From: DATKFM01 sp963810485
GTDB lineage: Bacteria; Pseudomonadota; Alphaproteobacteria; Dongiales; Dongiaceae
Length of the DNA: 64,000 nucleotides
Assembly: GCA_963810485.1 (NCBI GenBank)
Contig: CAWENQ010000007.1
Span: 124,001-188,000 of the forward strand
Direction: 5' to 3'
Under the pieces are notes generated by a model. The model was not told the origin of the DNA, searched no databases, and saw nothing but the letters and a program-made list of their open reading frames with translations. The translations under genes were made by a program, and so were the position numbers. This document shows, one piece after another, positions 9,479 through 19,223 of this stretch (the stretch's first letter is position 1; each line of letters opens with the position of its first letter).

Positions 9479-10478
9479 ATGACTGACGCGCCCGCGATTT
9501 CTCCTGCCGCCCGGCCGGCGGCCGGCGCGCTACCCAACGCGGCCGTCGATATCCGGCGGCTCAGCAAGACCTATAAAGGCCGCAAGGGACCGGAGAAGCC
9601 GGCGCTGATCGACGTGGATCTGACCATTCCCCGCGGCAGCCTTGTTCGGGCTGCTGGGGCCGAACGGCGCCGGCAAATCGACGCTGATCAACATCATGGC
9701 CCAGCTGGTCATCAAGAGCTCGGGCCAGGTGTCGATCTGGGACATCGACCTGGACCGCGATCCGCGCAGCGCCGCGTCGGCCATCGGCGTGGTGCCGCAG
9801 GAGCTGAACATCGATCCCTTCTTCACGCCGCGGGAACTGCTGGAGCTGCAGGCCGGCCTCTATGGCGTGCCGAAGGCGGAGCGGCGCACGAAGGAGATCC
9901 TGGCGGCGGTCGGCCTGTCCGACAAGGCGGAGGCCTACGCCCGCACGCTCTCCGGCGGCATGCGGCGGCGGCTGATGGTGGCGAAGGCGCTGGTGCATAA
10001 TCCGCCGGTGCTGGTGCTGGACGAGCCGACGGCCGGCGTCGATGTGGAATTGCGCCAGCAGCTCTGGAGCTATGTGCGGCAGCTCAACGCCGGCGGCACC
10101 ACGGTGCTGCTGACCACCCACTACCTGGAGGAGGCGGAAGAGCTCTGCGACCAGATCGCCATCATCAATCACGGGCGGGTCATCGCCTGCGACACCACGC
10201 AGAACCTGCTGCAGCGGCTGGACAGCAAGGAATTGGTATTCATTCTGGCCGAAGATCTCGCCCAGTTGCCGGCGCCGCTGACGCGATTCCATGCGGAACT
10301 GCAGAGCCCCCGGCGGCTGGTGCTGCGCTATCGGCCGAGCGAGATGCCCATGGGTGACATATTGGCGGCGGTGCAGGCGGCGGGCCTCAAGGTCGCCGAC
10401 ATGACCACGCTGGAGGCCGATCTGCAGGACATCTTCCTGCAGTTGACGCGCGGCGACCAAGCCGCCGCGCCGCGATGA
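9479..10478 (+). CDS. ABC transporter ATP-binding protein, one frame break
   Basis: An ABC ATPase of about 332 residues after bridging one extra base near 9641-9644. The first part (VDIRRLSKTYKG) and the second part (FGLLGPNGAGKSTLINIMAQ, Walker A) are in different frames but join exactly where SLFGLLGPNG is expected. The signature LSGGMRRRLMVAKAL, Walker B VLVLDEPTAG and the H-loop (LLTTHYLEEAEELC) are present, typical of DrrA/NatA-type exporters. No permease gene is adjacent, so the membrane partner is unknown. The start chosen is ATG 9479; an upstream in-frame ATG at 9443 is possible. The downstream hydrolase start overlaps its stop by 4 bases. Confidence 0.87.
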
Positions 10479-11512
10479 GAGCAGCGCTGCTCATGCTGGC
10501 GGTTCTCCTCGGCGCCTGCGCGCCGCGCCTTCAGCCGCCCGGGCCGGGACCGGCCGAACCTGCGCTCGCCGCGGATCATCTGCTCATGGATGATGGCGCA
10601 ACGCTGCCGCTGCGCTTCTGGAAGCCCGCGGGCGCGCCCAAGGCTGTGATCCTGGCGCTGCATGGATTCAATGACTATTCGAAAGCCTTCGAGGATCCGG
10701 CGAAAGTCCTGACGGCGCGGGGCATCAGCGTCTATGCCTATGATCAGCGCGGTTTCGGCGAGACCGCCTATCGCGGCATGTGGGCCGGGGAGCGCCGCAT
10801 GATCGAGGATCTGCGCATCGCCGCCGGCCTGGTGCGGCGCGAGAATCCGGACTGCCCGCTTTACCTCCTGGGCGACAGCATGGGCGGCGCGGTGGTGATG
10901 GCGGCGGCGGCGGCCGATCCACCGGTGACGGCGGACGGCTATGTCCTGGCGGCGCCGGCGGTCTGGGGCCGCGACAGCCAGGGGCCGCTGCAGAGCGGCG
11001 CGCTGTGGTTCGCGGCCCATACCGTGCCCTGGATGACGGTGACCGGCGAGGGGCTGCATATCCAGCCCTCGGACAATATCGAGATGCTGCGGGCGATGTG
11101 GTACGACCCCCTGGTGATCAAGGAGACGCGGATCGATGCGCTGTGGGGCCTGACCAACATGATGGACCTGGCCGCCGCCGCCGCCGCCGGGGCCGACCGG
11201 CGCTCGCTGGTCATGTACGGATCGCGGGAGGACGTGCTGCCCGACAGCGCCGTGGTCGCGTCGCTGCGCCGGATGCCGCCGGCGGATGCGGGCGGGCCGG
11301 TGGTGGCGGTCTATCCCCAGGGCTATCACATGCTGCTCCGGGACCTGGGCGCCGAAGCGGTGCTGGACGATATTGCCGCCTGGATCACCAATCCGGCGGC
11401 GCCGCTGCCCTCCGGCAGCGACCGGCTGGCACAGTCGGTGATCGACGGCGAAGAAGATAACCTGAAGCTGCCGGAGTCCGCCGGGGCTGAGCCAGCGCCG
11501 GCGACGAATTGA
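10475..11512 (+). CDS. Alpha/beta hydrolase lipoprotein (monoacylglycerol-lipase-like)
   Basis: A 345-residue secreted lipoprotein. A short signal peptide ends in the lipobox LLGAC, with lipidated Cys15. The serine-hydrolase core shows LALHGFNDYSKAF (oxyanion region), YDQRGFG, the nucleophile elbow GDSMGG (Ser135, with Asp in place of the common His) and a late GYHMLLRD holding the probable catalytic His. The fold and motifs match the Hydrolase_4/monoacylglycerol lipase group, with lysophospholipid or glyceride substrates plausible. The ATGA overlap with the ABC ATPase gene indicates translational coupling and possibly a joint role at the envelope. Confidence 0.87.
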   Translation: MRAALLMLAVLLGACAPRLQPPGPGPAEPALAADHLLMDDGATLPLRFWKPAGAPKAVILALHGFNDYSKAFEDPAKVLTARGISVYAYDQRGFGETAYRGMWAGERRMIEDLRIAAGLVRRENPDCPLYLLGDSMGGAVVMAAAAADPPVTADGYVLAAPAVWGRDSQGPLQSGALWFAAHTVPWMTVTGEGLHIQPSDNIEMLRAMWYDPLVIKETRIDALWGLTNMMDLAAAAAAGADRRSLVMYGSREDVLPDSAVVASLRRMPPADAGGPVVAVYPQGYHMLLRDLGAEAVLDDIAAWITNPAAPLPSGSDRLAQSVIDGEEDNLKLPESAGAEPAPATN

Positions 11513-11687
11513 GGGGCGCCGGCAGCGGCCGGGTCCATCTCGTTAAGTCATTGGCGCGCCATGGCTTCAGCCTGCAGCCCCAGCCCGACCTTTACCGATC
11601 CCCTGACCTCAAGTATCCTCTCGGCAGGTTGAAAGACCCAACCGAACCCGCCCCGGCATCGGCGGCGGCAGTCCCGATAAGGGCATA

Positions 11688-11764
<77 letters not shown>

Positions 11765-11989
11765 TAAAATCAATGGGTTATGGGTCACTAGAATAACGTC
11801 AACGGGGCACCGGAAGCAGACTGGAAGCAGTTGGACGTTGTAATTTGTGTTTCTCGGACCGCCCATTTTTTCCTCAACGTGCCCGCTATGCGTCCTTCGA
11901 ATTGGGACACGTGCAAAACGAGCCAATTGATCGCGAGTGGGCACTTGGATCAGGCGCACTCGGATCGCAGTTAGTGCGGTGCCAACTTC

Positions 11990-12248
11990 TCATCGTGGCG
12001 CAATGAGCACGTACGCGGACCTTCCCTGCGCGATTACCCGGCAGATCTCGTCCGGCTTGGAGTCAAGCGCCATCAGCGCGCCAGACTTACCAATGCCGCG
12101 ACGCCATAGAAAATCCTCGTGCAGGCCGCCGATGGCCGCATCGTTCGTGCATTGCCGGATTTGAGTTCAATAACCACAACGCTGCACTTGCCGTAATCGT
12201 TCAATCACTGCAGATCCTCATCGAACTTTAGCCCCTTGAAGACGCTCT
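11990..12248 (-). pseudogene. Decayed PD-(D/E)xK-nuclease-like gene fragment
   Basis: Reading the minus strand from about 12248, a protein-like stretch continues through an in-frame stop near 12208 and one frame break near 12145. It contains VVVIELKSGNAR, a beta-strand E-x-K pattern as in PD-(D/E)xK nucleases, then a frame-shifted continuation IGGLHEDFLWRRGIGKSG and VIAQGRSAYVLIAPR, ending at the stop at 11990-11992. It lacks a plausible start. I read it as a broken nuclease or mobile-element passenger left behind at the tRNA-proximal island edge. The family call rests only on the short motif. Confidence 0.35.
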
Positions 12249-12378
12249 ACTCATTGCGCGGTCGCAACAATGGGAGGATGTGACAAGCGAGCCGCGACGG
12301 CCGGAGATTGTTCGGATCATTGCCGAGGTCATGGTCGGCCGCCTCCATTGCCGCTACGGTGAATCCGGTTTCTGGTAG
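12232..12378 (+). pseudogene. Unrecognised C-terminal gene fragment
   Basis: A 48-codon open stretch with protein-like composition (ALLIARSQQWEDV, then PEIVRIIAEVMVGRLH) ends at TAG 12376-12378. It has no start codon and no ribosome-binding site, and is preceded by an in-frame stop. It probably represents the tail of a truncated gene at the island boundary. The family is not recognised. Confidence 0.25.
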
Positions 12379-12419
12379 CCGCAGCCTGGTCGACGATCTG
12401 CGTAACCGAGGTGTCTTGA

Positions 12420-13598
12420 ATGAAAATCGAAGCCGTCGATTTCTTTTACCTGTCCATGCCAGTCGTCACCGACGCGGGTGACGGTAGCCAGGACGCATTG
12501 GTGGTACGGGTTCATGCGGGCGGTATCACCGCCTGGGGCGAATGCGAAGCCTCCCCGCTGACATCAATCGCGTCCTTTGTCTGTCCAATGTCCCATGGCG
12601 CCTGCCGGCCGGTCAGCGCCTCGGTGCTGGGTGTGGATGTTTCCTCGCCGGCCGACATTGCCCGGATCGCGGCGACCATCCAATGGAACAGCATGGACCT
12701 GCTGCAAGCGGCCCATACCTGGTCCGGGATCGAGATTGCTCTCTGGGACCTGCTTGGCCGGATGCGCGGCGAGCCGGTTTACCGACTTCTTGGTTATGAC
12801 CGTGCCTATCCGAAGCTTCCCTATGCCTCGCAGCTCTTCGGCGACACTGCGCAAGAAACGCTGGAACTTTGCCGTGCCGCACGCAATGCCGGCTTCCGTG
12901 CGGTCAAATGCGGCTGGGGTCCCTTCGGCCGAGGCAGCCTCAAGGAGGATGCCGATCAACTTGCAGCGGCGCGTGAGGGTCTCGGTCCAGACGGCATGCT
13001 CTTGATCGATGCCGGGCAGATCTGGGTCGAAGATGTCGCCGCGGCCGAGGCGCGTCTCCCGCTGTTGGAGAGTGTCAAGGCGACTTGGCTGGAGGAGCCG
13101 TTTCACGGAAGCGCCTACGAGGCCTATGGTTCGCTCGCCGGAAAGACCGGGTCGTTGAAGCTTGCCGGCGGTGAGGCGGCCCACAATGTGTTCATGGCTC
13201 GCCACACAATCGACTATGGCAAGGTGGGCTTCGTGCAAATCGACTGCGGCCGAATTGGCGGCATTGGCCCCGCGAAGCAAATCGCTGACTATGCGGCTGC
13301 GAAAGGTGTGACTTATGTCAATCACACCTTTACGTCGCATCTGGCACTTTGCGCCTCGATTCAGCCCTATGCGGGATTGTCCGAGCACCGCATCTGCGAA
13401 TACCCCGTGAAACCTCAGCCGATGGCCTGGGAAATGTGCGCGAACCACATCGCTCCGGACCGCAATGGAGAGATTGTCGTGCCCGATGCGCCGGGTCTTG
13501 GTATCGAAGTTGATCTTGCAGCATTGAAAAAATACAGCGTCGACGTGGAAATCCGGGTGAAGGACAAAGTTCTCTACCGTTCACCTGCTATCGGCTGA
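12420..13598 (+). CDS. Enolase-superfamily (mandelate racemase/muconate lactonizing) enzyme
   Basis: A 392-residue enzyme with the full MR/MLE layout: an N-terminal capping domain (1-125), then a barrel with Lys163 (AVKCGWG), metal ligands Asp197 (LLIDAGQ), Glu226 (WLEEPF) and Glu252 (GGEAAHN), Asp275, and His302 (VNHTFTSH). These residues support proton abstraction alpha to a carboxylate with Mg2+, giving acid-sugar dehydration or racemisation. The exact substrate cannot be fixed from sequence. A GAGGTG ribosome-binding site precedes ATG 12420. It is the first intact gene after the tRNA-Arg and opens a rightward cluster that continues with the transporter. Confidence 0.88.
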   Translation: MKIEAVDFFYLSMPVVTDAGDGSQDALVVRVHAGGITAWGECEASPLTSIASFVCPMSHGACRPVSASVLGVDVSSPADIARIAATIQWNSMDLLQAAHTWSGIEIALWDLLGRMRGEPVYRLLGYDRAYPKLPYASQLFGDTAQETLELCRAARNAGFRAVKCGWGPFGRGSLKEDADQLAAAREGLGPDGMLLIDAGQIWVEDVAAAEARLPLLESVKATWLEEPFHGSAYEAYGSLAGKTGSLKLAGGEAAHNVFMARHTIDYGKVGFVQIDCGRIGGIGPAKQIADYAAAKGVTYVNHTFTSHLALCASIQPYAGLSEHRICEYPVKPQPMAWEMCANHIAPDRNGEIVVPDAPGLGIEVDLAALKKYSVDVEIRVKDKVLYRSPAIG

Positions 13599-13834
13599 CC
13601 CTTCCTGTTCGGCTTTGAATTGGCGGAACACCGGGCGGCAATGGGTTGGTGACAAAAGTGGATTTATTCCTGTAATTTCGCTATTCATAAGACAATAGTT
13701 GACGCCGCGCGTGATTACGTTCCGGCAGTCGACAGCGATGCTGGGAGGATGCGCCGTGAATTGCCCGAGGCCGTGGTCTCCGCCGTTGCGAGGATTTTCG
13801 TGCGCTGCGCGGCGACCGTGAAGGGAAAACGCGC

Positions 13835-14785
13835 GTGATCGTCCTTCGCTTGCTGATCGGGCGAATTCTGCTGTCGCTGTTGACGCTCATCATCGTCTCT
13901 GCCGTCATCTTTGCGATTATTGAGGTTCTGCCGGGCGACGTCGCCTCGCGCATTCTGGGGCGCGACGCCACGCCGGCATCGCTTGCCCTGTTGCGCGAGA
14001 AGCTGCACCTGAATGATCCGGCGATCTTTCGCTACGTGAATTGGCTCGCGGGCATCCTGCAAGGGGATTTCGGCAATGCCCTCACCAGTTCGCGGCCGAT
14101 CATTGACATCCTCGCGCCGCGCATCATCAACACCGGGCTGCTGTCGCTTTATGCTTTCGTGATCTATATTCCGTTGGCCCTGATTCCAGCGCTTATCCAG
14201 GCCGTGCGGCGCGACCGGCCGGTGGACCACGTGCTATCCACAATCACCCTCGTTCTTCTGTCGATACCCGACTTCTTGCTGGGGACTCTCCTGATAATCG
14301 CCTTTGTCGTCGCGATTCCCCTGCTTCCGGCAATCTCGCTCGTGGATGAAAGTTCGACCGTAATCGAGTATTTGCGGGCAACGACATTGCCTGCGGTAAC
14401 GCTTGCAATCGTCATGGCCATCGCCGCCGTGCGCATGCTGCGCGACAACCTGATCGAGGTTCTCGACTCCGACTATGTCCGGATGGCCGAGCTCAAAGGC
14501 CTGCCGCCACGAGCCGTATTGCTGCGCCACGCATTGCCCAACGCGCTGGTGCCGACGCTCAATGTAACCGCTATCAATCTCGGCTACCTGATCGGGGGTG
14601 TGGTGATTGTCGAGAAGGTCTTCTCCTTTCCGGGGTTCGGCAGGTTGCTTGTCGATTCGCTGCAGCTTCGCGATGTGCCGGTTGTCGAAGCGACGGTGCT
14701 GATCTCCGCCGTGGTCTATGTCGTGGCCAATTTGCTCGCCGATCTCGGCGCCATTCTGCTCAATCCACGGCTTCGCGGTGGATAG
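13835..14785 (+). CDS. Dipeptide/oligopeptide-type ABC transporter permease (DppB-like)
   Basis: A 316-residue inner-membrane permease. The N-terminal helix (about 7-30) is followed by the periplasmic segment with IEVLPGD, a family hallmark, and REKLHLNDPA. Five more helices follow, with the cytoplasmic EAA-type coupling loop around DYVRMAELKGLPPRAVLLRH. The GTG at 13835 is the first start in this frame. It pairs with the DppC-like permease 23 bases downstream and the fused ATPase. The preceding 236 bases hold no recognisable gene. The substrate is probably a peptide-like or acylated sugar-acid solute, judged from the neighbours. Confidence 0.93.
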   Translation: MIVLRLLIGRILLSLLTLIIVSAVIFAIIEVLPGDVASRILGRDATPASLALLREKLHLNDPAIFRYVNWLAGILQGDFGNALTSSRPIIDILAPRIINTGLLSLYAFVIYIPLALIPALIQAVRRDRPVDHVLSTITLVLLSIPDFLLGTLLIIAFVVAIPLLPAISLVDESSTVIEYLRATTLPAVTLAIVMAIAAVRMLRDNLIEVLDSDYVRMAELKGLPPRAVLLRHALPNALVPTLNVTAINLGYLIGGVVIVEKVFSFPGFGRLLVDSLQLRDVPVVEATVLISAVVYVVANLLADLGAILLNPRLRGG

Positions 14786-14808
14786 GTACGGGAACAACGT
14801 GCATTAAG

Positions 14809-15696
14809 ATGGTGATGGCATCCGGCCAACGGACAATGATTGCGGCCCGCTTCAGGTCGCAGTGGCGGCGCACGCCGAGGAGTTTCCGCATCGGGGCGGT
14901 CATTCTCCTGCTGCATTTTGTCGTCGCCGCCACCGGTCCGTTCTGGGCGCCATACGGCGCGTCGCAGATTGGAACCGGGGCCCCGCTCTCCGGCATGAGC
15001 TGGGAGCATCCGTTCGGTGTGGATCAGCTTGGGCGCGACGTGTTCAGCCGGGCGGTGCATGGCAGCCACATCGTAATTCTGCTGTCCCTGTCCGGTACCT
15101 TTCTCGGCCTCGTCATCGGTGCGATCGTCGGGTTGCTCTCGGGCTATGTGCGTGGCTGGATCGACGAGATATTGCAGCGCGTGCTGGAGGCCATCATCAG
15201 CATTCCCTTTCTGGTCCTGGCGCTGATTGCGATCGTGGCTGCGGGGCCGGACCTTTCCGGCAACCCATTGCTGGTGATCCTGGTAATCGCCTTTATCTAT
15301 GCGCCCCGCATCGCGCGTATGGCACGTGCGGCAGCATTGGATATCGTCACGCGCGATTTCGTAACCGTGGCCCGGCTACGGGGTGAAAGCGCCTGGTCGG
15401 TCATGCGGCGCGAACTGCTTCCCAACGCCACAAGTGTGCTGCTGGTCGAGTTCGCATTGCGTGCCGGCTACGCGCCCGTGTTGATCGGGTCGCTGGGGTT
15501 CCTCGGGTTCGGCATGCGCCCGCCAACGCCCGAATGGGGACTCATGATGAGCGAGAACCGTTCGCTGATCATCTTTTCGCCGATCACCGTAGTCGGCCCT
15601 GGTCTAATGCTCGCCACCCTCGTGGTTGGCCTAAACCTGTTTACGGAGGGTCTCGCGCGTATTCTCGGCCGTACCGTGCGTCTGGCCGACAAGTGA
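14809..15696 (+). CDS. Dipeptide/oligopeptide-type ABC transporter permease (DppC-like)
   Basis: A 295-residue second permease. The N-terminal helix (about 27-47) is followed by WEHPFGVDQLGRDVFSR, the signature of DppC/OppC proteins. The coupling loop is VARLRGESAWSVMRRELLPN and the C-terminus keeps PEWGLMMSENR. It forms the heterodimeric membrane channel with the upstream DppB-like protein. Its stop codon overlaps the GTG start of the fused ATPase gene (GTGA at 15693-15696), so translation is coupled. Confidence 0.93.
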   Translation: MVMASGQRTMIAARFRSQWRRTPRSFRIGAVILLLHFVVAATGPFWAPYGASQIGTGAPLSGMSWEHPFGVDQLGRDVFSRAVHGSHIVILLSLSGTFLGLVIGAIVGLLSGYVRGWIDEILQRVLEAIISIPFLVLALIAIVAAGPDLSGNPLLVILVIAFIYAPRIARMARAAALDIVTRDFVTVARLRGESAWSVMRRELLPNATSVLLVEFALRAGYAPVLIGSLGFLGFGMRPPTPEWGLMMSENRSLIIFSPITVVGPGLMLATLVVGLNLFTEGLARILGRTVRLADK

Positions 15697-17774
15697 CGAC
15701 TGTATCCCCCCTCGTCGAGGTCACCGACCTCGATGTCGCCTACCGACACGGCGAAGGCTGGTTGCGCGTGCTGCACAGCGTGAGTTTCACAATCCGTCGC
15801 GGCGAGGCCCTGGGTCTGGTCGGCGAGTCCGGATGCGGCAAGTCGACCGTAGCCTATCAACTCCTCGGATACCGCCGCGGAAACAGCCGGGTCGAAGGCG
15901 GCCAAGTCCTTTTCCAAGGCACCGATTTGCTGCATCTGGAGCGGCCGGCGCTCGACCGCCTGCGCGGCAACCGGCTGAGCCTGGTGCCGCAGAATCCGAC
16001 GACGGCTCTCAGCCCGGGCATGAGAGTTGGTGCCCAAATCGCCGAGGTGCTGCAGTTTCACAAGGCCGAAAGCGGCTCAGAGGCGGGTTACATCACCGAG
16101 CTGTTCCGCATGGTCGGGTTGCCCGACCCGGAGGCGATCGGGCGGCGTTACCCGCACCAGCTCTCGGGCGGCCAGCAGCAGCGTGTTTGCATTGCCATGG
16201 CGCTGGCCTGCAAGCCCGATCTTCTCGTGCTCGATGAACCGACCACCGGCCTCGATGTCACGACTCAGGAACAGATCATTGAGCTGCTCGCCGACCTGCG
16301 CGCCCGGCTCGGCATGTCCATGCTCTACGTCACCCATGACCTTGGCGTGCTTGCGCAGATCGCCGACCGGGTTGGCGTCATGTATGCCGGGCGAATGGCC
16401 GAGATTGCGCCGACGGCGGTCCTCTTCGCGGAACCGCGGCATCCTTATACGCGCGGTCTTATCGCTTCGATCCCGCAGATCGAAAAAACCGACAAGCCGG
16501 CCGGCCCTATGCTGCGGGGCCTGCTGAAGCGAAACGAGCTGCCCCCGGGCTGCCCCTTCCAGCCGCGCTGCGATTTCGCCGAAGCCATCTGCGCGACAGA
16601 AGTACAGCGGCCGGATGCGGTCGCTGACGGCCACGTCGTGGCTTGCCGCCGTTGGCGGGCCTTGCCGCCGCCGCAGGCGATTGCCGCGAACGGGCCGGCG
16701 TTGAACGCCGGAAAACGGATAGCGCCCGATCACATCCTCAGTCTCGACGGCGTAAGTCTCGGCTATGGCGCAAGCAGGCGCAGCGCGATTTTCCCGGGAT
16801 CGTCGATCTACAATGTGGTGCAGGATCTATCCTTTGCGATCAAGGCGGGCGAGACCTTTGCCCTGGTCGGTGAATCGGGCAGCGGCAAATCCACCGTCGC
16901 CCGGGCGGTGAGCGGCCTCCTCGCCCCGCGTGCAGGCAGCATACAGTTCGAAGGCCAGGTCTTACCCGCCCTTGTTGCCGCGCGATCGCGCGAATTGCGG
17001 CGCCGCATTCAGTACATCTTCCAGAATCCCGACGCCTCCTTGAACCCGCGGACACGGATCGGGGCCATCCTGGCCCGGCCGCTGGAAGTATTCTTCAATC
17101 TGGATCGCGCCGCCGTCGATAAACGGGTCGCCCGAGCACTTGAAGATGTGCGCCTCGATGTCGGTTATGCCACGCGCTATCCAGATCAGCTTTCCGGCGG
17201 CGAGCGTCAGCGGGTCGCGGTCGCGCGAGCGCTGGTGGCAGAATCGAAGCTCCTGCTCTGCGACGAGATTCTTTCCGGACTCGACGTATCGGTGCAAGCC
17301 AACGTACTGGCATTGCTGCAGCAGTTGCGGCAGGAGCATCACCTCTCCATGCTCTTCATCTCGCACGATCTGGCGGTTGTCCGGACTCTGGCCGATCGCG
17401 TGGGTGTCCTGTTCCGCGGTCAACTCATGGAGGTCGGCGGCGTCGAGGACATCTTTACGCCGCCGTTCCATCCCTACACCCACGAACTCCTGATGGCGGT
17501 CCCCAGCATCCACGTTGTACGCAAGCGGCGCGCCCAACCGAAAGCGGAGAAGAGTTCGGCGGAGACGCCCGGCTGCGTGTTCGCCGGCCGATGCGCGTGG
17601 CAGCTGGGCAAACTCTGCGAAGAGCAGCCGCCGCCCTGGCAAGACGCTGCCGCCCAGCATCGCATCCGTTGCCACATCCCCTTGGGCGACCTTACTGAAC
17701 GGGCGAACCGTGGGGGCATGCAGTGGCAATCGGCTGAACCCGGGCAACAGACAACGGGCGAGCATACGAGATGA
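15693..17774 (+). CDS. Fused double ATPase of peptide-type ABC transporter (DppD-DppF fusion)
   Basis: A 693-residue protein joining two nucleotide-binding domains that many systems encode separately. The first half carries Walker A GLVGESGCGKSTVA, signature LSGGQQQRVCIAMAL and Walker B LLVLDEPTTGLD, then the oligopeptide-type C-terminal Cys domain (GCPFQPRCDFAEAIC). The second half carries ALVGESGSGKSTVA, LSGGERQRVAVARAL and LLLCDEILSGLDVSV, then another Cys domain (GCVFAGRCAWQLGKLC). In the second Walker B the usual Glu-Pro pair reads Glu-Ile; the catalytic Glu is kept. The GTG at 15693 is chosen over the open extension to 15534 because it overlaps the permease stop. Confidence 0.93.
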   Translation: MTTVSPLVEVTDLDVAYRHGEGWLRVLHSVSFTIRRGEALGLVGESGCGKSTVAYQLLGYRRGNSRVEGGQVLFQGTDLLHLERPALDRLRGNRLSLVPQNPTTALSPGMRVGAQIAEVLQFHKAESGSEAGYITELFRMVGLPDPEAIGRRYPHQLSGGQQQRVCIAMALACKPDLLVLDEPTTGLDVTTQEQIIELLADLRARLGMSMLYVTHDLGVLAQIADRVGVMYAGRMAEIAPTAVLFAEPRHPYTRGLIASIPQIEKTDKPAGPMLRGLLKRNELPPGCPFQPRCDFAEAICATEVQRPDAVADGHVVACRRWRALPPPQAIAANGPALNAGKRIAPDHILSLDGVSLGYGASRRSAIFPGSSIYNVVQDLSFAIKAGETFALVGESGSGKSTVARAVSGLLAPRAGSIQFEGQVLPALVAARSRELRRRIQYIFQNPDASLNPRTRIGAILARPLEVFFNLDRAAVDKRVARALEDVRLDVGYATRYPDQLSGGERQRVAVARALVAESKLLLCDEILSGLDVSVQANVLALLQQLRQEHHLSMLFISHDLAVVRTLADRVGVLFRGQLMEVGGVEDIFTPPFHPYTHELLMAVPSIHVVRKRRAQPKAEKSSAETPGCVFAGRCAWQLGKLCEEQPPPWQDAAAQHRIRCHIPLGDLTERANRGGMQWQSAEPGQQTTGEHTR

Positions 17775-17867
17775 GAAACTCTCCACTAAAGATGGTTCAG
17801 CGGTCTTCGCCTTGGCGCTCCCGGTAACTCGGAGCGCGGGTCGCCCGAAGCCGCGAAGGAACACGTG

Positions 17868-19187
17868 ATGTCTTCGGATCTCCTGGTGCTCGAAGGTGCC
17901 GATCTGATCGACGGAAGTGGTGCGCCGGGGATCGAGGATTCGATGGTGGTCCTCGAAGGACGTTCCATCATTTATGCTGGCGGAAAAACGGATCGGTTTG
18001 AGGGTCGGCCGGCACAACGTTGGCCGCTTCGGGGTAGAACCATCGTCCCCGGCCTCATCGAGGCGCATACCCATGCGGCGTTCGATGCGGACATGCGGGC
18101 CTACGTGAAGAACGGCGTTACCACGATCCGGTTTGCGGGCCTCGACCAAGGCACCGTAGAGCGCCTGCGCAAGCGTATCGATGGAGGCGAGTTGATCGGG
18201 CCTCGCATCCTCTCCTGTGGCCCCATGATCGATCAGCCGCCGCCGGCCTATCCGGAGTGGAGTGTCGCAGTTGGCACGCCGGCCGAAGCGGCAGCGACGG
18301 CTGAACGACTGATTCACGATCACGATCTGGAGGCACTCATACTGACACAGCGTGTCACGGCACCGGTTATGCGGGCGGTTATCGAGGTTGCCCATGCGCA
18401 CGGACGGCCGGTTGTTGGTCAGACCTGGGAAGTGGATGGCAGGGAAGCTGCGGCACTCGGAATCGACGAGCTGCACACCAGCTCTCGTGTCTATGAGAGC
18501 AAGCTGTACCCAAGAGACCGGCTGCTTCGCTATACCAGCATTGCGGACCGTCTCGCCCTCACGTCCCGCGCATGGGCGTCCATTGATTGGGACGCGACAC
18601 AAGGCATCATGGAAGCCATGGTCAAGCATGGCGTTATCTATTGCGGCATGCAGGTGATCACGCAATTTCAGGTGGGTGATGGTGCTGCAGAACTGGAGGC
18701 CGACAGCGATTTTGCCACGCTGTTTGGGGACGGAGAGCGGCAGGCATTTCACGATTTCACCCGGCGCCTTCAGGGCAGTTGGACGCAGGAGGATCTGGAC
18801 TATGGAAGAGCCGCCAATGAACAGCGGATGGAATGGATGCGGCGATTTCGCGAGTTCGGAGGTGTCCTGATAGCGGGCACCGACATGCAGTTCGGGGGCA
18901 TCATGCTGCACCGCGAACTGCGCAATCTGGAGGCCCTCGGGATGTCGAGGCTGGAAGTCATCACCGCAGCGACCGGCGGATGCGCGCGGGCACTACGCCA
19001 GGAAAAGGAGTTCGGAATGGTCCGCGAAGGACTTCGGGCGGATCTCGTCGTGCTCCGCCGCGATCCGATCGGCGATCTCGGCGCCTTGCGTGACATTGAG
19101 TGCGTCTTCAAGGACGGCAAGGTCGTTTGGACCGACGGTAAATTCGGGGACCTTTCCCGGAACGCAGCGGAACATGTTCCGACGTGA
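17868..19187 (+). CDS. Amidohydrolase-family metal-dependent hydrolase
   Basis: A 439-residue enzyme of the imidazolonepropionase-like amidohydrolase group. The beta-strand-1 metal motif is HTH in IEAHTHAAFDADM, a second-shell region with a possible metal ligand reads ELHTSSRV, and the late catalytic Asp is in LIAGTDMQFGG. The closing ADLVVLRRDP belongs to the composite beta-domain typical of dihydroorotase- and prolidase-like hydrolases. Likely chemistry is cleavage of an amide or ring C-N bond in the imported solute. A GAAGGA site precedes GTG 17865 and ATG 17868; the ATG is taken. It follows the transporter genes in the same direction. Confidence 0.87.
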   Translation: MSSDLLVLEGADLIDGSGAPGIEDSMVVLEGRSIIYAGGKTDRFEGRPAQRWPLRGRTIVPGLIEAHTHAAFDADMRAYVKNGVTTIRFAGLDQGTVERLRKRIDGGELIGPRILSCGPMIDQPPPAYPEWSVAVGTPAEAAATAERLIHDHDLEALILTQRVTAPVMRAVIEVAHAHGRPVVGQTWEVDGREAAALGIDELHTSSRVYESKLYPRDRLLRYTSIADRLALTSRAWASIDWDATQGIMEAMVKHGVIYCGMQVITQFQVGDGAAELEADSDFATLFGDGERQAFHDFTRRLQGSWTQEDLDYGRAANEQRMEWMRRFREFGGVLIAGTDMQFGGIMLHRELRNLEALGMSRLEVITAATGGCARALRQEKEFGMVREGLRADLVVLRRDPIGDLGALRDIECVFKDGKVVWTDGKFGDLSRNAAEHVPT

Positions 19188-19223
19188 ACACGAGAAAGAG
19201 CAGTGCAGAGGAGAATGGCTGCG